From assembly GCA_035079385.1 (NCBI GenBank), contig JAVHKY010000029.1, forward strand, positions 9,982,001 through 10,046,000: a DNA stretch of 64,000 bases, given 5' to 3'. Position numbers and translations under genes: made by a program. The notes beneath the pieces were generated by a model, which worked only from the letters and a program-made list of their open reading frames with translations, was not told where the DNA came from and did no database searches. Positions 59,414 to 64,000 of the stretch are shown here, in pieces (the first letter of the stretch is position 1; the number at the start of each line of letters is the position of its first letter). Origin of the DNA: Aspidiotus rigidus. Its lineage: Eukaryota > Arthropoda > Insecta > Hemiptera > Diaspididae.

Positions 59414-59834
59414 TTTATTTGTTTTGATGGAGGATTTTACCACGGGTAAAATTATTAGGGTCAAGGGTTCAAAATTTTAGGGGAAATAGTTGAACTTTTT
59501 GAATGGTCGATTCCAAAATACTTTCAGCTGATTGGCTCTCAAGACTCATAACTGTTTGATGTTTCTATGACAAATTATATATGCGTAACAAAAGCGGGTA
59601 GTGTCAATTATCTCGGGATATCTGGTCGGGTTAACGAAGAAGATGGGAAGGGAATGAAAATAAGATGTCGGTCACCTACTGAAAAAAAGAAATGCACTCA
59701 ATATAAGTTTGGACAAAGATAGTTTCGAATTAAACGAATCCGTTCCTCTAAGTTACGGCTATCCATAATATACGCGAAAAATACGAATACTCCGAATGGA
59801 GAGTAAACCTTGCAAACCGCAGAAAATACAAAAC

Positions 59835-59870
59835 GACGAGCGCTTTCGGTTAATAAACCATCTTCAAGCC
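59835..59870 (-). ncRNA. Hammerhead-like core in Penelope copy A
   Basis: On the minus strand: CTTGAAGA, a stem GGTT/AACC with loop TATT, then GAAAGCGCTCGTCG. The same module is on the plus strand at 61585-61619 in copy B. Penelope-like elements are known to carry hammerhead motifs in their terminal regions. Here the expected CTGA reads TTGA, and stems I and III were not established. Confidence 0.4.
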
Positions 59871-59909
59871 TGAAATGAAAGCAACTGACGAACGGAGAAG
59901 AACAATGTA

Positions 59910-61355
59910 TCAAGATTGGTTAAACGAGAAATCACGGTGTGAATCATAGACCAGTTCGATCAGGCCATCCTCCGGAATGAATGAGTTGATTACAGTGATA
60001 CCGTCAGTGTTGCGATGACGCTTTATCTCTATATACTCGAGGGCAATGCGCTTTCGGTACGAATTCTCCTTATGGAGGAGCTTTTCGGATCCCTCACGGA
60101 AGCTGTGGCCACTGTTTATCAAATGATCCGCAAAAGCTAACTCCCCCAAGCGTCCCTTCTCCCAAGACTTCAAGTGCTCAGCTACTCTAACTTTCATTTG
60201 GCGGCTGGTTTCACCAATATAAAAGCCTCCACAATCCCCACATTCCAACTTATAAACACCACTCCTCTCATCAATGGGTATGGGGTCCTTCAGTCTCACA
60301 AACAACCCCTTAACTGTTGTAGGGTTGTAGAACGTGGGTCTGAAGCCAAACGAGCGGAGTGCCCGACCCAATTGGAGGGAGAACTTCCCCAGAAATGGGA
60401 GACTGATCCAACGCAACCGGCGATCACGGATCATGTCTCGGGGGAGCGAGGTGGTGGAATCGAGAATGCTCCTTGTAACTTTCCTCCGAACCATCACGTC
60501 AACGTCGACATTGACCCCATTCACTCTAGCCAGGTGTTTTATTGTGCGTACTTCTTTCTTAAAAGCAGACTGACTCAGTCTGTGAACTAGGCTATGAAAT
60601 GCAGCCATCTTGTGAGCAACAGGACCGAACGAACCACCGTGGACTAAAACATCGGTCGTAGTATCTTTCCTGTAAATTCCAAACTCATGGATACCGTCTA
60701 CAATAGAGATCGATAAATCCAAAAAGTTAATGGAAAATACCCCTATTTCCAACGTAAATTTGATGGAAGGGTACCAGGAATTGAGATACCTCAGAAACTC
60801 ACCAAGGAGATCTGGGTGACCAGTCCAGGTATACAGAACGTTATCAACGTACCTGTGCCAATAGTGAATATGATAGAGTATCACCTAGTTCGAGGAAAAA
60901 AGGTCAAGTTCAAACTTAGACATGAAAACTTCGGAGATAAGAGAGCCTAAAGGTGATCTAATAGGGATCCCTACTTCATCAGGTAACTCGACAAATTTCC
61001 CTTCAAATTTACAGTAGTTAGGGGACCTGGTGGTATTCAGAAGATCGAAAAATTCCTGAAGCTCATTGTGAGGAATGTTGGCTCTGACGAGTAGCTCACC
61101 CATCCGCTGGATTGTAGCAGCCTTGGGAATATTCGGGAACAAACCAACAACATCAAAAGTCGTTCCCGGGGGAAGACTTACACCCTTCAGGACATCAGTT
61201 AAAGAGGCCGAATTCAAAACCGAATGAGGAGATTCAAAATCAATGCGATTTTTGAACCATCGGTCAAGGAATTTGGCAAGGAGGTAAGTGGAGGAGGAGA
61301 CGAAAGAAACAACGGGTCGCATCGGGGTATTGTTCTTATGCACTTTAGGCAGCCC
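59910..61355 (-). pseudogene. Penelope-like reverse transcriptase with GIY-YIG endonuclease, inactivated
   Basis: The frame runs from GLPKVHKNN (61355) to the stop at 59910. RT motifs: RPVVSFVSS, FDVVGLFPNIP (catalytic D kept), GIPIRSPLGSLISEVFM. A TAG at 60885-60887 interrupts the same frame. It is followed by HRYVDNVL, where the catalytic YxDD is YVDN, so the second Asp is lost. The C-terminus holds GVYKLECGDCGGFYIGETSR and R…EH, a GIY-YIG nuclease domain. The RT N-terminus is missing. Such enzymes prime reverse transcription on nicked host DNA; this copy cannot be active. Confidence 0.93.
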
Positions 61356-61363
61356 GTGAGGAG

Positions 61364-61540
61364 GGAAAGCTCCTCCATAAGGAGAATTCGTACCGAAAGC
61401 GCATCGCTCTCGAGTATATAGAGATAATGCGTCATCGCAACACTGACGGTATCACTGTACTCGACTCATTCATTCCGGAGGATGGCCTGATCGAACTGGT
61501 CTATGATTCACACCGTGATTTCTCGTTTAGACAATCTTGA
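61364..61540 (+). pseudogene. C-terminal fragment of a second Penelope-like copy (inverted)
   Basis: Reads (with small frame changes near 61440) NTDGITVLDSFIPEDGLIEL and YDSHRDFSFRQS, TGA at 61538-61540. It is nearly identical to the end of the copy on the minus strand but in opposite orientation. Confidence 0.85.
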
Positions 61541-62197
61541 TACATTGTTTTTCTCCTCCGTTCGTCAGTTACTTTCATTTCAGGCTTGAAGATGGTTTAT
61601 TAACCGAAAGCGCTCGTCGTTTTGTATTTTCTGCGATTCGCAAGGTTTGCTCTCCATTCGGAGTATTCGTCTTTTTCGCGTATATGATAGTTTCGAATTT
61701 CATTTTGATTGCGAAGTCGGTGGAGTTTTCTTTTTTTATGATTAACAAAAAAACGCAGCTGCATTGCTCGTAAAAAAAAAAAAAAAAAAAAAATTGAAAA
61801 GCGTGTCATACAAAAGGATTAAAGAGAATAATTGAGATTATCGCCGTTATTTTTTTTTCCCCATTTTTTAAAAATTGAATTCCAAATTGAAGCAGTACTA
61901 TAACATCATTAAAATTTAATAAAAGCTTGATTTGGAGGGCATAAAATACTTTTATTTAAATTTCACGGCTCTGCCGCCAAAAATACATTTGAACTCTCGT
62001 TTTTGATAGGATCATTTCATTCCAAGTTTTCTCAAGTTTTTGTATCATTAAACTAGTTCATTCACAAAAGAGTCTTTATAATATCTAGCCTATGATAGAA
62101 AGTAGCGTTTTCACCGCATCCAGTAAACCAATTCGTGCCCCTTCTGAAGTACTTAGGAAAAACTACCTATATTTTCCACATTTAGAGAGCCCGATTT

Positions 62198-62580
62198 CAA
62201 AGTGTCTACTAGAATTGAAAATTGGAAATAGTTGACATTAGTTGACCTTTTTTCGATATTTTATTTGACCCAAAAAAATATCAAACTCTCCCCCCCCCCC
62301 CCTCTCCAAACTAATATCGTAATTTCGGTATTTTTTTATCCGTTTGCAAGAATTAGTATTTAATCGAGAGAAGTGTCATTTTAAGAGTCAGAAGTTTTTT
62401 GATTATACCTTGATATTTTGTACATAGGAAGACATGTGAAAAACATTCTTTACACAAAATTATGTATTTTTGGACTTTTTAGTTGACCTACGGATAGAAA
62501 AGTTGACTTTACTTGACTTAGTTGACCATGTTTCAAAAAAGTTGACTTTAATTGACTTAGTTGACCTGGTAGACACCCTG
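62198..62580. mobile_element. MITE A, copy 3
   Basis: The right end CTGGTAGACACCCTG is intact; the left end is mutated (CAAAGTGTCTACTAG). Internal sequence matches the other copies. No target duplication is visible. Confidence 0.85.
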
Positions 62581-62961
62581 GATTTGATTCCCTTGTATTT
62601 CATGTGGATACCTTATTCTTAAAAGATGTTGATATGCGCAGATTCACAAGGAATCATTTATAGATAAGGGAAGGATGAGGGTAATATGACGGAAAAATCT
62701 TTCGGTCGTAGCTCCTCCTTTCTCACCTATCCTTGTTCTTACCTTCAAGCCTTTATCAGAGAGAGAATTAATGGGGGGTTTCCGATGAAGTTCAGTTCAT
62801 TCCCTCTCTGACAAGGGCTTCAGGAGAAAGGACAAAGTATTCAAGTAAGATTCATGGGAATTAAATCAAGCTTCTAATGAATGAAATGTAAATCGTTTCA
62901 CTGCGATTCTGTTTTTGTTTTTTTTTTTTTTTCTTTCTTTGTACATAATCTCGTTGAGACA

Positions 62962-63150
62962 ATGAAACATAGAGCTGATGGGTTCAACGCTACGAAATTG
63001 AGGAGTCCCCGAAAAATGACCGCTCTTCAAATAAGGGGTCGTGAGATGGGATTCCCAATCAGTACTTTTGAGGCCTTTGAAACGTTCACGAACAAATTGA
63101 TGGACGAAGGTTTCGAGGCAAGATTTGTAAATACAAGTTCTCTGCAATAG
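62962..63150 (+). CDS. DUF4806-like C-terminal exon
   Basis: From ATG 62962 the frame reads MKHRADGFNATKLRSPRKMT, then GFPISTFEAFETFTNKLMDE, GFEARFVNTSSLQ, TAG. The pattern (a hydrophobic-Pro start, Thr-x-Glu/Phe helix, Leu-x-Asp-x-x-Phe) resembles the start of DUF4806, a domain common in insect proteins, often near mobile elements. It ends earlier than a full domain. The match is by eye only. Confidence 0.35.
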   Translation: MKHRADGFNATKLRSPRKMTALQIRGREMGFPISTFEAFETFTNKLMDEGFEARFVNTSSLQ

Positions 63151-63485
63151 GTTTTGATATTTGTGACGAAAAGGGGGAAAACGCGCAAAACAATGAGCTC
63201 ATTTTTTAGCCTTTTCTATCTTGCTTATGGCAACCCTGATTCGCGAAGAAAATACTATTTTCAAATAGAGTAAGATGCGACCTCTCCTTGCAACACGCAT
63301 ACGTATCGTCGTTAAACGTATTGCGCCGCTGTACAACGTGTTTTCCCCGTTTTTCACATTATCATTATTATTAAAAAAAGGAAATGGATTCCGCTAGGTG
63401 AGAAAAATAAAGTGTAAATGAATTTGTGATGTGATGTCATTTTAACATACTGATATATTATTACGCTGTTTTCAGAAAACTTGAA

Positions 63486-63632
63486 ATGATAAAATGTGCA
63501 GGGGCCACAGCGATCATTACCATCGCAGGAGCACTCGTCCTCTTCCTCAAAATATGGTTTATTAAAGATGATGATTACAAGAAATCTAGAAGTGCTTTCG
63601 AAACACAGAAAACGGCATTGAATTCAGTGTAA
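63486..63632 (+). CDS. Small single-pass membrane protein exon, copy 2
   Basis: ATG 63486 follows acceptor CGCTGTTTTCAG. 48 residues: a transmembrane helix (AGATAIITIAGALVLFLKIW), then an Asp/Lys-rich tail (DDDYKKSRSAFETQKTALNS), TAA 63630-63632. The acceptor context is shared with 33886-34086, so the two are probably paralogous exons. If the preceding exon is coding, this could be the end of a longer membrane protein. Confidence 0.45.
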   Translation: MIKCAGATAIITIAGALVLFLKIWFIKDDDYKKSRSAFETQKTALNSV

Positions 63633-64000
63633 AAAATACTTCAAGAATCATAATTATATTCTTATTGAAGTAATTTTTTTAATGTATTACGCAGTGTAAT
63701 TATTTGGTTGGGAAAGTTTTGTTCACTTCATTAACGACATCACCGAAGAATGTATCATTAAGACCTAAAGAGAAGGTCTGAACACTGAACGCGAAAACAA
63801 CAATGACGTCACGCTCCGTAGACCATCCTCGTACATTGCGTATATGGAGAAAACTCGTTTTTTTAAATTCATTTAAGGATAACTCGATAAATACTAATTT
63901 TGACGAAAAATCACAAGAGATAAAATATGTTGCCCATAAAATTTTCTTTCCAGTCGTAATATTTTCATAATTTTAGCATCAACGTACACAATTCATTTTT
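63633..64000. other. Region with no recognised feature
   Basis: AT-rich DNA without recognisable ORF, repeat or splice-bounded exon. Confidence 0.4.

Larger units (their letters stand above)
59732..61685. mobile_element. Penelope-like element composite: two inverted partial copies, 14-bp target duplication
   Basis: Flanked by identical GATAGTTTCGAATT at 59718-59731 and 61686-61699. Copy A (minus strand, 59732 to about 61363) holds most of RT, the GIY-YIG domain and a 3' region. Copy B (plus strand, about 61364-61685) holds only the C-terminal end and 3' region. The 3' regions are inverted repeats of each other; copy A extends about 33 bp further. A ctgcattgctcgt-polyA stretch at 61755-61790 also occurs at 40027. 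Confidence 0.9.

Noticed and set aside
60174..60590. Plus-strand ORFs opposite the Penelope-like gene
   Set aside because: Antisense shadows of the RT/GIY-YIG frame.

Overview
This is an AT-rich animal nuclear sequence, most likely from an insect. The evidence is a cadherin exon, BTB/BACK genes, short GT-AG introns (43 and 69 nt in the two best gene models), and Penelope-like, hAT, Ty3/gypsy and Jockey-type elements. The species cannot be told from the sequence. There are no operons and no long intact ORFs. Coding content is short exons and broken copies; most of the window is repeats and transposon remains.

Layout. 1-4004: two broken BTB-domain genes, and an orphan cadherin exon (minus strand) between two direct copies of a hAT-like end. 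4005-5966: a 181-bp satellite of about 11 units. 7475-10211: the 3' part of a Ty3/gypsy element (integrase with one frameshift, an accessory ORF, a 660-bp LTR). 11119-20090: a dispersed segment carrying a 7.8-kb array of 17 units of 450-478 bp. A second, uninterrupted copy of that segment at 23806-24530 gives the empty site. 24876-27187: a hAT element with an 8-bp target duplication, internal inverted repeats and a minisatellite. 28912-30797: a charged coiled-coil ORF expanded by microsatellites and hit by a 127-bp element. 31750-35480 and 44500-59410: candidate exons of an unidentified, repeatedly duplicated gene cluster, including a clear tandem segmental duplication (47.5-52.6 kb and 52.6-56.9 kb). 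35.9-43.8 kb: a 1.2-kb duplication, Jockey-type fragments and nested MITEs. 59732-61685: a Penelope-like composite of two inverted partial copies with a 14-bp target duplication. 62198-64000: a MITE, a DUF4806-like exon and a small membrane-protein exon.

Most interesting reading. Three elements carry a hammerhead-ribozyme-like core (C/TTGANGA, a short stem-loop, GAAA) and are bounded by 12-14 bp direct repeats: the Penelope-like composite, the 127-bp mini-element and the 450-bp array unit. The array unit also carries host DNA from both sides of the original insertion. The satellite therefore seems to have formed by tandem amplification of one inserted element together with its flanks. The cluster's best-supported exons are a RecQ-like helicase motif-II exon (DEAY), a PD-(D/E)XK nuclease-like ORF, a Walker-A exon pair, and an unidentified two-exon C-terminus whose splice phases agree.
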